In this document: one piece after another, positions 47,835 through 59,140 of the stretch
Numbering within the stretch: the first letter of the stretch is position 1
How the letters are laid out: every line of letters begins with the position of its first letter
DNA from: Paraspadella gotoi
Taxonomy: Eukaryota > Chaetognatha
Reading direction: 5' to 3'
Length of the DNA stretch: 64,000 bases
Assembly (NCBI GenBank): GCA_051294375.1
Contig: CM119266.1
Location: 3,970,420 to 4,034,419 of the forward strand
The notes under the pieces: model-generated
What the model was told of the DNA's origin: nothing
The model's input: the letters and a program-made list of their open reading frames with translations, nothing else
Database searches by the model: none
Position numbers and translations under genes: made by a program

Positions 47835-50116
47835 CTTGCTGGTTTTTTTTTTTTACCCTTGATTCATTTTACGGAAGCGGTAATCTGATGAAGAAAAATG
47901 AAATTGTTTGTTTAAGCTACGGTTACTGTATTCTGGATGGCAGGAATTAGTTCATGGCGTTTAGGAGCCCAAGTTGTAATAGTATGGCATTATTTAAGGC
48001 AAGTCGCTCAGCGATCCCATTCAAATATAGTATCAAAATTAATCATGAAAAATATTTTTTATTCTTAAACTTTTTAACAAATACATTCGAACTTTTTACC
48101 GATATATCTCTAAAATTAATATTAATTTGACAACCAAATCAGTTGATTTTTGATTTATTTTATTTATTTTCAACTACCTCTGAAGTTACATGACATGACT
48201 TCAAGACGAGAAAAAGTATACTTCGGTAACACTGGCGTGTACCTCTTATTCTGATAATCAATTGGCGTTGTAAGACCTCAAATAGAAAAGTAATGACTGG
48301 AGAAAAACTATTTTGGCACGGACGTAAAATGCAACAGTGCACAACACAGTAATCAAAGGATCTTGCATTCTTTAACTAAGTGCAGGGAGACCAAGCATAG
48401 ACCTTGTCGGTTACTAGTTTTACGTCTGCATTTATGATCGACTTTTGTTTATTGTTTAATCATGTGGTACATAATAGCTTTGTAGCTTATGAATCGTAAC
48501 TGGCTATAAATTTGCGCATGTATTTTTTTTTATTGAGGCTTAGAATGAAATTATTTCTATCGAAAAAGAGGAAGTAATTTCAAATTATATTATATTTCCA
48601 ATTTTGTCACAACAATGACATTTGAATAAATATATTATTACAGTCATTGATATGAAACAAACTTACCTTCAAGTATATTAAAAACCGATCTTCTTACGAT
48701 TTAGTTGATTGAAGAGAACGTGTTAATGTTTGTATATTATTAGTCTTTGAGCGTTTTTGTGTAGTTCAAAGTTTTTCGACTTTTGATTTAATTCCGATGA
48801 TAATGTGGAGGCTGAGAATAAGTAAGCCGGTTTGCTATGGCCCTTACCATAAGGAGAAGTCAATAGAATGAGTTCGTTTCGCCGATAACTCGCGATGACC
48901 CTGAAAGAGAAAAATGACAAAGTTACAAGTTTATGGAAATACGAGTATAGAATGTTGGCAAAAGTTTATACCTCAGAAAAAAGCAGTGTCCTTGGATAGA
49001 GGTTGGTCTCTGTAACGAAGCAGAAAATAGCCAGTTAATTACGAGAAGCACAAAACGATATTAAATTTAATTTCCTTTATTAAAAATAACGAAAACGATA
49101 TTAAATTAAACCTCACCTTAATAATCAAACCAGGTAAAGTTTAGTTAAAGAGAACTTACCCAAAATAACTGGATAAGTTAACCTGTTCGTGAGACCTGAA
49201 AAGAATAACCCTCCCCCCAAAGTTCTCAGGTTTTGGATAAATCTTCGCTCGTAAGCTGATCACTATGAAACGAAAAAATGTAGAAAACTGAAACGTTTTA
49301 TTCTCGTGAAAAAAACGAGTAATTAATTACAATACAAGATGTCCAAAAATTAACATGATAAAATATATATCTTTTAAAGAACGGACATAAAGAATTAATG
49401 ATAAATATAAGGATTATCAAATTTTTTTTTCTCTTCCACATCAAAATCTTTAACATCGATAAATCCGTTGAAATGCTGCAAAAAAAAAAAAAAAAAAAAG
49501 CAAACTAAATGTGAGGTATCTGATAAGCGAGTCACGTCTTATTGCTCAACCTGTTTGTAGTAAAAGTGCGGTTTGGAATCCTATACTTTTTTCCTAAACT
49601 CAAAATATCAGACCAGCAACATTGAGATCGTAAAAAAATATACCTCCAACTATGATCGATAATAAATACGTACAAATCCACATATAATAATTAATTTCGG
49701 ATGTAATTTCAATAAAGTTATACGATATTAACACACTGTTAAGGTAGTCCATTTAAACAGAAAAAATTTAATTAATTGGGACGAATTATAAAAAAAATTA
49801 AATTTTTAACAAGACAAAAATCATGTCTTTTTAAAATTAACAATAAACGAAGAAACCTATCTTTTTTACCGTCAATTCATTTTATGCGCAAAAAACTAAA
49901 TTTAGCATCAGACTTGAAAGCGGTAACTATCTAAACGCGGTTTAATGTTTTATGCTCAATCGTAAAGAGCTTAAGTTGTTAAAAGTTAAAATAAAGAAGC
50001 AAACAACTTCCTACCCAACTCACTAAGTCTGACGAAAATATTCTTAAAAAAATATTTTTAATTTAAATCGATAGTACAGTTTAAATTTGAAAAAAAAAAA
50101 ATGATCGCTGGGAATT
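47835..50116. other. Spacer upstream of RBBP6, with candidate small exons
   Basis: AT-rich, 2.3 kb. RBBP6 5' UTR is at the left end. The rest holds short minus-strand segments with good splice consensus (see the candidate locus at 48766-49475). An A-run of about 19 bases lies at 49481-49499. The right end should contain the 3' UTR of the gene stopping at 50117. Confidence 0.4.
48766..49475 (-). CDS. Candidate small-exon locus, unrecognised
   Basis: Minus-strand blocks flanked by AG and GT: 49160-49195, 48972-49009 and 48848-48900. Their phases chain without a stop (reading LTNRLTYPVILG, ETNLYPRTLLFSE, GHRELSAKRTHSIDFSLW then stop). A fourth block at 48766-48811 would need a 36-base intron, which is too short to trust. 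A separate block at 49395-49475 begins after TTTTTTGCAG and reads HFNGFIDVKDFDVEE...PYIYH then stop, like a terminal exon. No family recognised, no start codon found, and the blocks may belong to different transcripts or to none. Confidence 0.25.
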
Positions 50117-53100
50117 TTAAGGCACGAAATCGTAAAATTCGTTTTGGACATAAGGGGTTCCGTTCTGAGCACCCGATTGCGATTCGTACACTCTCAAATA
50201 GTCAAAGGCGTTGTGAGGAATATTTCCCAGTGAAAAGTTATAATCTGAAAATTGAGTTCCGTCGAACTGAAGGGATCCGTTAGAGGCGGCGGCGGAGGCG
50301 GAGGCGCCACCGTCTTTGTCATAAGTCGAGGTGATAACTTGGATGGGATTTCCAAAGCTGGCGGAAGTTTGGAGGGAGCTGCTGATTGCGGAGATGAAGG
50401 AAGATGAGGGAGTGAAATGGGACGAAGACGAAGACGAAGACGAAAACGTCAGAGGGGCGGAGGACGCCGGAGGTAAATTAAGCAAAGTCCTTGCGGGCGG
50501 AAGCGGCGTCCGACACTCCACGCCTCCGCCAGCCGTGCCGCTTCCTTCGGCGTCGCGGCGAAGTTCCGCGGCGTTGGCCAGGGAGATCATCCCGATCGAG
50601 TCGACGAGGTCGTCGGGAAGTTGGGCCTCCACATCGTCGGCAAAGACGCGCCGATTCTCCACGCCAACTTCGTTCTCGGCGTCGGGAGATTCATTGGGCG
50701 TCGATTCGTCGTCTTTACGCATTTCCTCCAAAAGAGATTCTTGAAATCTCTTCGACGCGGAATGAACGAGAACGGATTTGTACATGGATTCTGAGACGCT
50801 GAATTGGCGCCTCTTCGGAGTGATGGAACCGGATTTTCTCGGCGACGGAGACTCGGCGCCGACGCGATCTTCATCCGGGTCTTCGTAGTCGTCGGTGGAG
50901 AGGCTGGAACTCGGCGTCGCTTCGACCAACTCTTCCTCGGAAGGGACCGGCTGCGACGTGGCCCTCAACTCCCGCAGCGCCTCGCCCGCTCCCAATTCGG
51001 GACTGGCGTCGTCCAGATTGGAAGCCATAGGATTGGAGTGGCCCGTCGCGTTGGCTATACTCTGCAGATAAGAGGCCAGATTGACTATCGGCGCCTCGGG
51101 ACACGACGCGTTTGTCAAGGACGAGATCTCTCCGCTGAGAAGAGACGAAGTGGGCGACGCCGCGGAAGGCGGCGTCGTGGGAGAGAAATTATCCGGAACC
51201 GGATTCGATCTTCCGTGTGGATCCAAATCGCCGGCGCCGGAAGGAGATCGAGCGTAAAGCGGCGTTCTCGTCAACGAGGAAATCTCGGGACTTTCATAGA
51301 CGACGGGCGGTTGGTGGGGTCTCGGGCTTTCGAGATCCTCGGACGTTTGGAATCTTTGAAAGGCGGAAGAAGACGTCGACGCCAAAACCGGCGCCGTCGT
51401 TTGCCTCTCGTCGTCGCCGGCGACGACCTTCTCGGCCTCGAAGGGCGCCACCGGCGCCACCGCGACGGGTCGAAGGATCGAGGGGCTTATCTTAGGTGAA
51501 GCCTTAAGTTGAGGCGGAGAGAAGAGAGCAGAGGAAGGATCGATGTCTGGACGGCAGGCGGAAGTGTCAAAGACTTTGGCGGGAGTCGTTGTGGTTGATG
51601 TGAAAAAGGATGAGGAAAGAGAAGAAAAGGGTAGAGAGGATATGGGCATAGAGGATGAGGATAGAGAAGAAAAGGGCAGAGAGGATGAGGATAGAGAAAT
51701 CGCGGCTTGGTTGGTTGCGTCGCGTTGTGGAGGGAAGAGCTGAGAGAAAGAATTGAAATCTTTCAGTCCCGAGTTCATCGAATCGGAAGAGGGAAAATTG
51801 AAGGCTTCGTTGGCGGAGGAAACAGAGGAGGCACAGAATTGTTGCGTTGGTTTAGAGAGATCTAAGACTTGATCGGCGAGCGGTTCCAGTGGAATCGCCG
51901 GAGCGGGGGGTAGTTTGAACAACGACGTCGGCGGCGGAGGAAAAAAGAAAGAGTTGGAAGGGTGAGAGTGAGTCTCTCGAGTCTCCTTAGTTTTCTTCAG
52001 TTTCTCTTTGGGTCGAGAATCCGCAAAGCCTTCGTAGTCTATCCCGTCGGCGTCGAATGGACGGAAGAGTTGGGGTTCGCAGACGACGTCTTCCTTCTTT
52101 TCTCGCGATCGAGAAAAGTCGGAAAAATATTCGTCTTGTCTCAATCGATTCATCGACTCCCGAGGCATCAATGGCCGAGGCGGTGGCGGTTTCGACTTTT
52201 GGCTCTCCGCTTTAATCGGTTCTTCACTTCGTTGCATCCGATCCATCTTGGCCTTCAGCTCGTCCATCTGCTCCATCATGATTTCGATCTGCGACTTGAG
52301 CTTCTGCTGACTCGATTCCGCGATGGAACTCAAACCGGGAAAGGAAAAATTAATATCCTGGGATCTTTGAGGTTCCGAGTATTTGTTCTTCACTTCGGCC
52401 AAATTGTTGAATTGTTTGAACATGAGATCGATTTGCATCTGGAATTGATTCAGTTGAGCCTTCATCATCGTCGCCTCCGGTTCCGAGTTCGTCTTCGCTT
52501 CCTTTTCACCGACGGTTTCGTCATCGTCCTCATCGTCTTCCCAATTCGGCGGCGGAGGGACGATCAACGACCTCACGTTGTTCGCCTTTAAGAATTCCTG
52601 TTCGGCGATGGATTGATCCAGTTCGAATTGAATCTCCTTCTTGGACAGCAACCGACGCTGACGCTGCTCCTCCGCTCGCTGGCGCTGACGCTGCTCCTCC
52701 TCCTCCGCCAACTCCTGCTGCTTCCTCCGATTCGCCGCCGCTCGTTTTCTTTCTTTTCTCTCCTGGACTTTCTTAATCTCGAGCTGAAGCAGATTTTCGA
52801 TCTCGTCCAAGTCCTCGATCTTCTTTTCCTTTGGCGGCGACGTGGCAAAGTTGAAGTCGATCGTCCGCTTGGCGGCGTCGACGACGTCTCCGCCGACTCG
52901 TCGCACGAAGGGCGATTCCATGTTGCTCTTCTTGGCGATTTCAAGGACGTCTGACCAAGTGTTGGAGGGAGAGAGGTCGTTGCCGTCGAAGCGGCGCAGC
53001 TGCGGCGGCGGAGCCCGACCTTTTTTGGTCGAAGTAAAGACGATGGTCTCGCCCATTTCGTTCTTGCCAATGCGTTGCGCCGGACCCAAGTTCTTTGCGG

Positions 53101-54246
53101 CAGATGGTTGAGATGGGAGGACAGTTTTCTTTTGATGTTGGGGTCGATAGTAGATGGAAGGACGCGTCGTAGACGGCGAAGGAAAAACTTCTTGACGAGC
53201 GGGTACGGAGGCGGAGTCGGAGGCGGACGAAGCGACTCCGTGTTTGGCGAAGAAACTAGCCAAAGGTCCCGAAGATGAAGTCGCCACGGACTTTTCGCCT
53301 CTGTAGTAGATTGAAGGACGAACGGGCAACGGCGCCGGAGGACGATTCTCTTCGTCTTCATCATCGTCGTCGTCGTCATCGTCGATGCCTTCGTTCGCCA
53401 AAATGCTGCTTAACGCCGACTTGTCTTCGCGGAATTCAAACGCGTGACCGTTCGACTCTGTCGTCGTCGTCGTCGTAGTCTTCAAAGTGACGTGATCTTT
53501 GGACGTCATGTGATCCTTCTTGGAATGTTTCTCGAGGTGGGCGTCGACGGGCGCCTTCCGTTCTCGACCAACTTCTTTGCCCTGGACGCGAAAGGGTTTG
53601 ATCGGCGGGGAGTGGTTGGGATGACGAGGCTTCTTGGCAAAGTCGAAGGTGGAAGGCTTTGTGGCGGGCTTCTTCGTCATCGCTTTGCCCGCCTCCAGTT
53701 GGTGGCTCCACTTTTGATGAAGCTTCTTGAAGTCGGGAACTGGACGAGCGAAGGTCGTAGAGGAGGAGGAAGAGGATTTGGTTTTGGCCGAGGAACCTGA
53801 GGGGGAAGAGAATTAATTAATTAATTAATTAATTTCAAATAAATTCAATTTAAAAGGAATTAAAATTAAAATATAAGAAAAGTTCAATTTCATTTCAAAT
53901 TAATACAATTTAAAAGGAATTAAAATAAAAAAGTCTTTGTACCGAAATTGGGTTGCATTTTAATAGATGGTTGATATCCTTTATTAAGTGAAGCCATCAC
54001 GGTTTTTTTATGCGAAGAGTCAACTTTGCCCGCCTAAAAATAGTTTCCGTTCGAATTAATTAATTAAATCGTTTAATGCATACAACTAAATATATATTTT
54101 ATGAAGAAACTAATCGATACCTGAGAAACGGGAGTAGAGGCGACGCCGGAAGCCGACGGCGCCGGGATGGAGGAGGCGCCGCCGGTGGAAATACGGCGCG
54201 CGAATCCCTTCGAGCGGCGCTTTTTCACGCCGCCACGGATCGGCAT
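50117..54246 (-). CDS. Long disordered coiled-coil protein, possibly mitotic; function unknown
   Basis: Three exons: 54121-54246, 53943-54033 and 50117-53796, 1298 residues with matching phases. The N-terminus is basic (MPIRGGVKKRRSKGFARRIS). PDFKKLHQKW near residue 90 resembles the PDFKKLHE motif of NuSAP-type spindle proteins, a short and weak likeness. A charged coiled coil at about 405-500 (NLLQLEIKKVQERKERKR, EEEEQRQRQRAEEQRQRR) is followed by a second short one (LKSQIEIMMEQMDELKAKMD). The C-terminal half is Ser/Pro/Asp-rich with many SP sites, ending NEFYDFVP. Four CCAAT boxes spaced 29-43 bases lie about 520-630 bases upstream, a pattern common in G2/M genes. I infer a spindle or centrosome role only tentatively. 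Confidence 0.72.
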
Positions 54247-55764
54247 CTTTGGAGTTTGCGTTCAAAACTGAAAAAAGATAAATCAAGGATTATTGATTAA
54301 TAAGTTATCAATCACGCAATTAAATTCAAATACGGATTAAACAATAATTTCGTAGATTTCAATGTATCGAAAAGTGGTTGCTCTTAATTGTATCATTCGA
54401 GATTTTCGAATGCTCCGAGAAACTGTATTGAAACTCAAGATTAATACTATTAAATTGCATATTTCTTTAGCACAACAAAATCTTATTAAAAAGTCAATTA
54501 TTATTAACGAAAGAAAATTACGGAATCAAAATTATACAATTTCAGTAACTTTAAAATTATGAAAAAACCAAAAAATATTAACCACTGGATTGAAATTAAA
54601 GCGAAAAATTTTAAAAATATGGATAAAAAAGGAAAGGAGAAAATGGGAGCGTAACGGTCGATTTGTCCATGAATGGGGAAAAAAATTCAAATTCTCCCAT
54701 TGTGTTTCCTTCTCTCTCAAAAAGTGGAAGAGGAGAAGAGAAGAGAGGGTAGCAACGGAATTTCAACCAATCCTCCTGCATTTCAAGAAAAGAGACGAAA
54801 ACCAATTGAGAACGTCGCGATTATCTCCGACCAATCAGAAGAGAGGGAACGTTTGAAAAGAATATGGAAACAACCAATAGGATGAAAGGAAACATTTAAA
54901 GGAATGAGGGAACGACTCAGAAGTTGGGAAGAGTAGGAAGGAGAGGGAGAGAGAGTCACGAAAAAATAACTTAAATTAGGAATAACCGACTTCTGCCTTA
55001 AAGAATAAAAGAAAAATTAAATTAAATGAGATACAAAAGAGGTACAGTGAAATTAATTAACCCTACTAAATAACAGATTTAACTTTAATTTTAACCTTAA
55101 AGCTTGTTAGTAAAAACGTGCTAAAAGTTAACTAATAACCACAACTCTCACCACATCAAAAGTCGATCTTACATAAACACATTTATAATCGTCGCGGAAA
55201 CTTACCTTGAAAGAAATACCAGCATTAATTTTCGCCTCGAGTTCCACCTCAAATTATCACATTTTTCTTCAGTAGTTTCATTTAGGAATACTTTTGCTAA
55301 ATGAGAACAAAATAAGTCTAGCACATTACTGTCGTAATAATAGCATTTTTTTTTCTTCAAGAACAATAATTCAAATGATCACGATACGTATATAAAAGAA
55401 TAATTTCGTTTCGATGCAGAAAGAAGATTCTACTTTTAATAGCTGTGTATGTCATAATCCCCACGTTCAAGAGCGCCGAGGTAATTTAGCCAAATTAGCT
55501 GGAGATAAATATATACTAAAATTCGGGGCAATCACTTAAATACTCGGTTTGACCAAATTATTTTCTTTATTCTGAGATCTCCCTGTTAACTCGGCGCTTT
55601 TTAAATTAACTAAAAAAGCTAAAAAGAGGATGAGGGCAAAAAAAATCTTTTCCCCCAATTTTTCATATTTCAACGTCAAACGATTGTTTGTAACGACTAG
55701 AGAAGTCGAGCGGACAAATGTCAATCAGATATCGAGATCGATTGCGCATCGATCTAAGTCGAGA
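54247..55764. other. Promoter region and spacer to UBXN4
   Basis: Contains the CCAAT cluster, AT-rich flanks, and the 3' UTR of UBXN4 (stop at 55765) on the right. Short plus-strand ORFs at 54362-54885 are low-complexity and have no domain. No exon accepted. Confidence 0.45.
54767..54878 (-). promoter_or_regulatory. Cluster of four CCAAT boxes with a CHR-like element
   Basis: CCAAT on the plus strand at 54767, 54802, 54831 and 54874 (ATTGG towards the minus-strand gene), with TTTGAA at 54852. Multiple NF-Y sites about 30 bases apart plus a CHR are a known layout in cell-cycle promoters. Serves the gene starting at 54246. Confidence 0.5.
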
Positions 55765-58687
55765 TCACATTTGCTGCGTCGAGTTTCCGTTCCAAGTTTT
55801 GTCTTCAGAATCTGAGTCTGAATATCGACGAAGACGGTGAACGTTGCCGTCCACGTTCGATCTCTGACAAGGGCCGCCGCCGCCGCCGCCGGTACTGAGT
55901 TGAAGAATATTTATAATTATTTCATTTTATTGTTACTACATAATTTATTGAGACAGGTGAGTGGAAGACAATTCGCGAAAAGTGAGGTGACATAAAAATT
56001 GAATATAGTAATCGAAAAATACTCACCTTTTTCCTTGGGAATCAGAATGCGGCGGAGGCGCAGATCCGGGTTGAGATCCGCCAGCGTTGCCATCAGCAAT
56101 CGCTGGTCCGACGAATGTGTCGCGAACTACGTTGTAGAGAAAGAGAAAAGGCGCCATGACGACCCAGAAGATCGCCACCAAAGAGAAACCTCCTCCTCTT
56201 CCTCCTCCTCCTCCTGATCCCGACGGCGATGGAGCCGGTCCGCGAGATGGCACGACAATCAAGGCGTTGGGTCCGGCTAAATCTAATTCCGCCATCGTGG
56301 ATTCTGCGTCGCTGGATTGAAAGGCTCGACGCGTGAGGGAATGGACGAGATCGAAACGCGACATTCCGCGGGAGACGAGGATCTCCTCGATGAAGGACCG
56401 CGCCTCCGAGAAGGGGGCGTCCACGCTGAACTCACGATTGATGGCGCCGCCGTCGGGGAGACGGAATTGGATGCGGGAGACGCTGCGAATGCGGCTCTGC
56501 AGCTCCGCGGAGGCAGCAGCTTCTTCCGCCTGAACGAGGATGATTATTAAAAATGAGTTAAGACACTAAAAAATAAAGATATTAAATAATAACAATAATA
56601 ATAATAATAATAATAATTATAAAAAGAATCGGACAACTCGCCTCCTTCTTCTTCTGTTTTTCTTCCTTAACTCTCTCTCGATCTCTCTCTTTGCTTTTCT
56701 TCTCTTCATCGAATTTCGCCCGTCGTTCGTCTCTGTCTCTTTGAATTTGCTCTTTTATTCTTTCCTTTGCTCTTTTGTCCGCCTCTTTCTCTTTGGCGAT
56801 TTCCTCGGCACGTTTCTTCACCGCTTCTTCCTCTTTGGCGCGAGAAGATTCAGCCATTTCCTGATAATTATCAAAAAGAAATTGGTAGAAACAATATTTG
56901 TAATAATAAATTAGCCATATTGACTCCGGTCTTTAGAGAGGCGGTCACCTTTTTGTGATCCTACAAATTTTCAATCAAGACGCGCTAATAGTTTAGTTTA
57001 TTAAGTTTCATAACGTAATTTTTCGGTCCTTTTCATATTAAATTGTTTGAAATTGCAGGGACCTGCTATGTAATTATCTTGTAAGAGTNNNNNNNNNNGA
57101 ACTGCTATGTAATTATCTTGTAAGAGTGAGGGAGGCCTAAAACCACCAAAGCTTGTCCAAAGTCAGGGGCAAGATAGCTTATTTATTAAATGAATGGATA
57201 ATTTTTATATTGGTTGTACCAATTTCATATATAGAAGAGAACATTTAAATGAGAAGAAAATAAATACAAGGATTGTCCATTAAGGTAGCCATAGCCGATG
57301 AAATTTAAATGCTAATGTATACAGCGTTAAAATAATCTATCATGACCATAGATTATGGTATTAAGATATTTTTTTGTCAAAAATGATTTCTTCTGAGGGT
57401 ACTTGCCTAATTAAAATATTATATTACTATATAGAGCAAAAAAAAAATTTTAAATCTTAGAATGTTTTGATGGATTCTGATAGAGCATAAAAAGTTAAAC
57501 AAGAAATATAATTACAGCTTTTAAAAATTCTTACATTTTCTAAGTGAAAATATAAAAAAAACTGATAAAATCATGAAAGATGATGATTTTTTATGGTTTT
57601 TCTTATTTTTGACACACTAATGTAAAAATATTTAAAAAAGAATTATACTTTGTGTAGACAACTTTTTATGAGCTATTTGAATCTGGTCTTAAAATTTAAA
57701 AATTCTAAAAAAAAATATTTGGCCTTTCCTATCTATAAATAAATATTAAAAATTAATTACTAGGGTATAGAGCCATATTTGAAATTTTTTGTCCATTGAA
57801 AGTATTGTTAAAAATGTCTAAATATTCGTTTGAGCATGTACTCACTCTAAATTTTTGACTCACCCCATTGAGTGCGGCTACCCCTAAATGTCCATAAGTG
57901 ATAAATTTATAGTTTAATATTGGGATAATCATAATGTTAGCCGTTATGGCAAATAGATAACATTTATTCTCGTTCTAGTTCTTCTCCAATTACATTAATA
58001 TTAGTAATAACCCAATTAATATTAATCAATAATGTTATAAATTCCACTAACCTGACCCAATTTCCGTCTCTCTATCTCTCTCCTTCTCGCCTCTCCCGCT
58101 TCTTTCTTCAGTCTCTCCCGATTTTGCTCTTCAATATTTTCACGCGCCGTTTGAAGACGATCTCCCAAGGGAATTTCTGGCGGCGCCTCGGACGGCGTCG
58201 TCTCCGATCGCGACGCCGCCTGCAACGTGGCTTCAGTCTGTGGCGCCGCGTTAGTTTGCGAGCTCTGCGCCGCCGGGGCTGCGGAGGCGACAGCTGCGTC
58301 TACGGCACCAGCTGCTTCGCTCGAGTCACCCGTGGTCTCCGGCCAATGCAGCCGCCAAGCGTTGTCGATCTTGGCGAGGAAATCCTCGACTGGTTGGAAT
58401 CCTCCAACGACTTCGAGGGGGACGCCGTTGTCGCCCACGAAGTAGACGGAGGGAAGAAGCAGCACAGGATAAAAGGCAGAGAATTGACGGAACCCTTCCG
58501 TCTGCGATTCCAACTCGAGGGCGACGATCTTTTCCGGCTCAAGACGCTCCGCCACGGCGGCGTCGTCCAACACGGCGGACATCTTGACGCTCTCCTCGGA
58601 TCCGTCGTGGACGTAGACGACCAAGAGTTTTCGTTGTGCCTTCGTCTCGGCGATGGCCGACGGGATCGAACCTTCGAACCAACGCAT
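55765..58687 (-). CDS. UBXN4: UBX domain protein 4 (erasin), ERAD factor
   Basis: Four exons: 58052-58687, 56642-56860, 56027-56529 and 55765-55894, 495 residues (human about 508). The N-terminal thioredoxin-like domain reads MRWFEGSIPSAIAETK, KLLVVYVHDGSEES and FSAFYPVLLLPSVYFVG. A charged helix follows (exon 2), then the UBX domain (IQFRLPDGGAINREFSVDAP, FDLVHSLTRRAF, LAGPNALIVVP), a hydrophobic hairpin (FSLVAIFWVVMAPFLFLYNVV) and the conserved tail TWNGNSTQQM. UBXN4 sits in the ER and nuclear envelope facing the cytosol and recruits p97/VCP for ER-associated degradation. The intron after exon 2 appears to be GC-AG (GAG|GCGAGT), since only that donor keeps the frame. The usual Phe-Pro-Arg p97-contact turn reads LTRR. 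Intron 1 contains an assembly gap. Confidence 0.93.
57063..57127. repeat. Duplicated 26-mer around an N gap
   Basis: CTGCTATGTAATTATCTTGT plus AAGAGT occurs at 57063-57088 and again at 57102-57127, separated by ten N and three bases. Identical gap flanks usually mean an unmerged overlap in the assembly, so the true sequence may have a single copy. Confidence 0.7.
57072..57230 (+). repeat. Dispersed repeat, copy B
   Basis: In UBXN4 intron 1. Aligns with the reverse complement of 20576-20690 over TTATCTTGT, GGAGGCCT, GATAGCTTATTTATTAA and TGGATAATTTTTATATTGG. The assembly gap falls at its left end. Confidence 0.6.
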
Positions 58688-59140
58688 GACGACGATCCGT
58701 TGGGTCAGACCGACTCACTTTTTAATAATAATTATCTCCTCTTCGCTGAAGTATTAATTGTAATTCTTTCTAAAATGTGACGAAATCTGGAGGAGAAATA
58801 TTCAGGTGAAGAAGTCGGGTCTGACTGGTGATGGCGAAATGGTTCGAGGAAGAGGAAGAGAAAGAAGAAAAGTAATGGGAGGAGAAAGAAGAAGAGGATG
58901 AGAAGCTCGAATGGAGCGATTAAAGCCGAAAAGAGAAAATCAACTCCGTATTACATTGAAAATTAAGTAAAAACATTTTTGATGTTTTTACTTATTCACT
59001 TCGACAAAGAATACAAAGCATACAAAAATAATATAATAAAACTAGTAATGTTATATCAATTGGCTTTAAAAGGGATGCTAAATTAAATATTTATGCTAGT
59101 TAAGTTTTAAAAACCGCTCCGAGATTACGAGATATCGAAA
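58688..59140. other. Head-to-head promoter spacer UBXN4 / 59141 gene
   Basis: Only 450 bases separate two divergent start codons, so a shared bidirectional promoter is likely. GC-rich and purine-rich near UBXN4, AT-rich near the other gene. No TATA box or known motif stands out. Confidence 0.45.

Noticed and set aside
48812-48847. 36-base intron joining 48848-48900 to 48766-48811
   Set aside because: Shorter than any well-supported intron here; a stop right after the donor is simpler.
50804-53478. Plus- and minus-strand shadow ORFs in the 50-54 kb gene
   Set aside because: Arg-rich or Ser-rich shadows of the 1187-codon minus frame.
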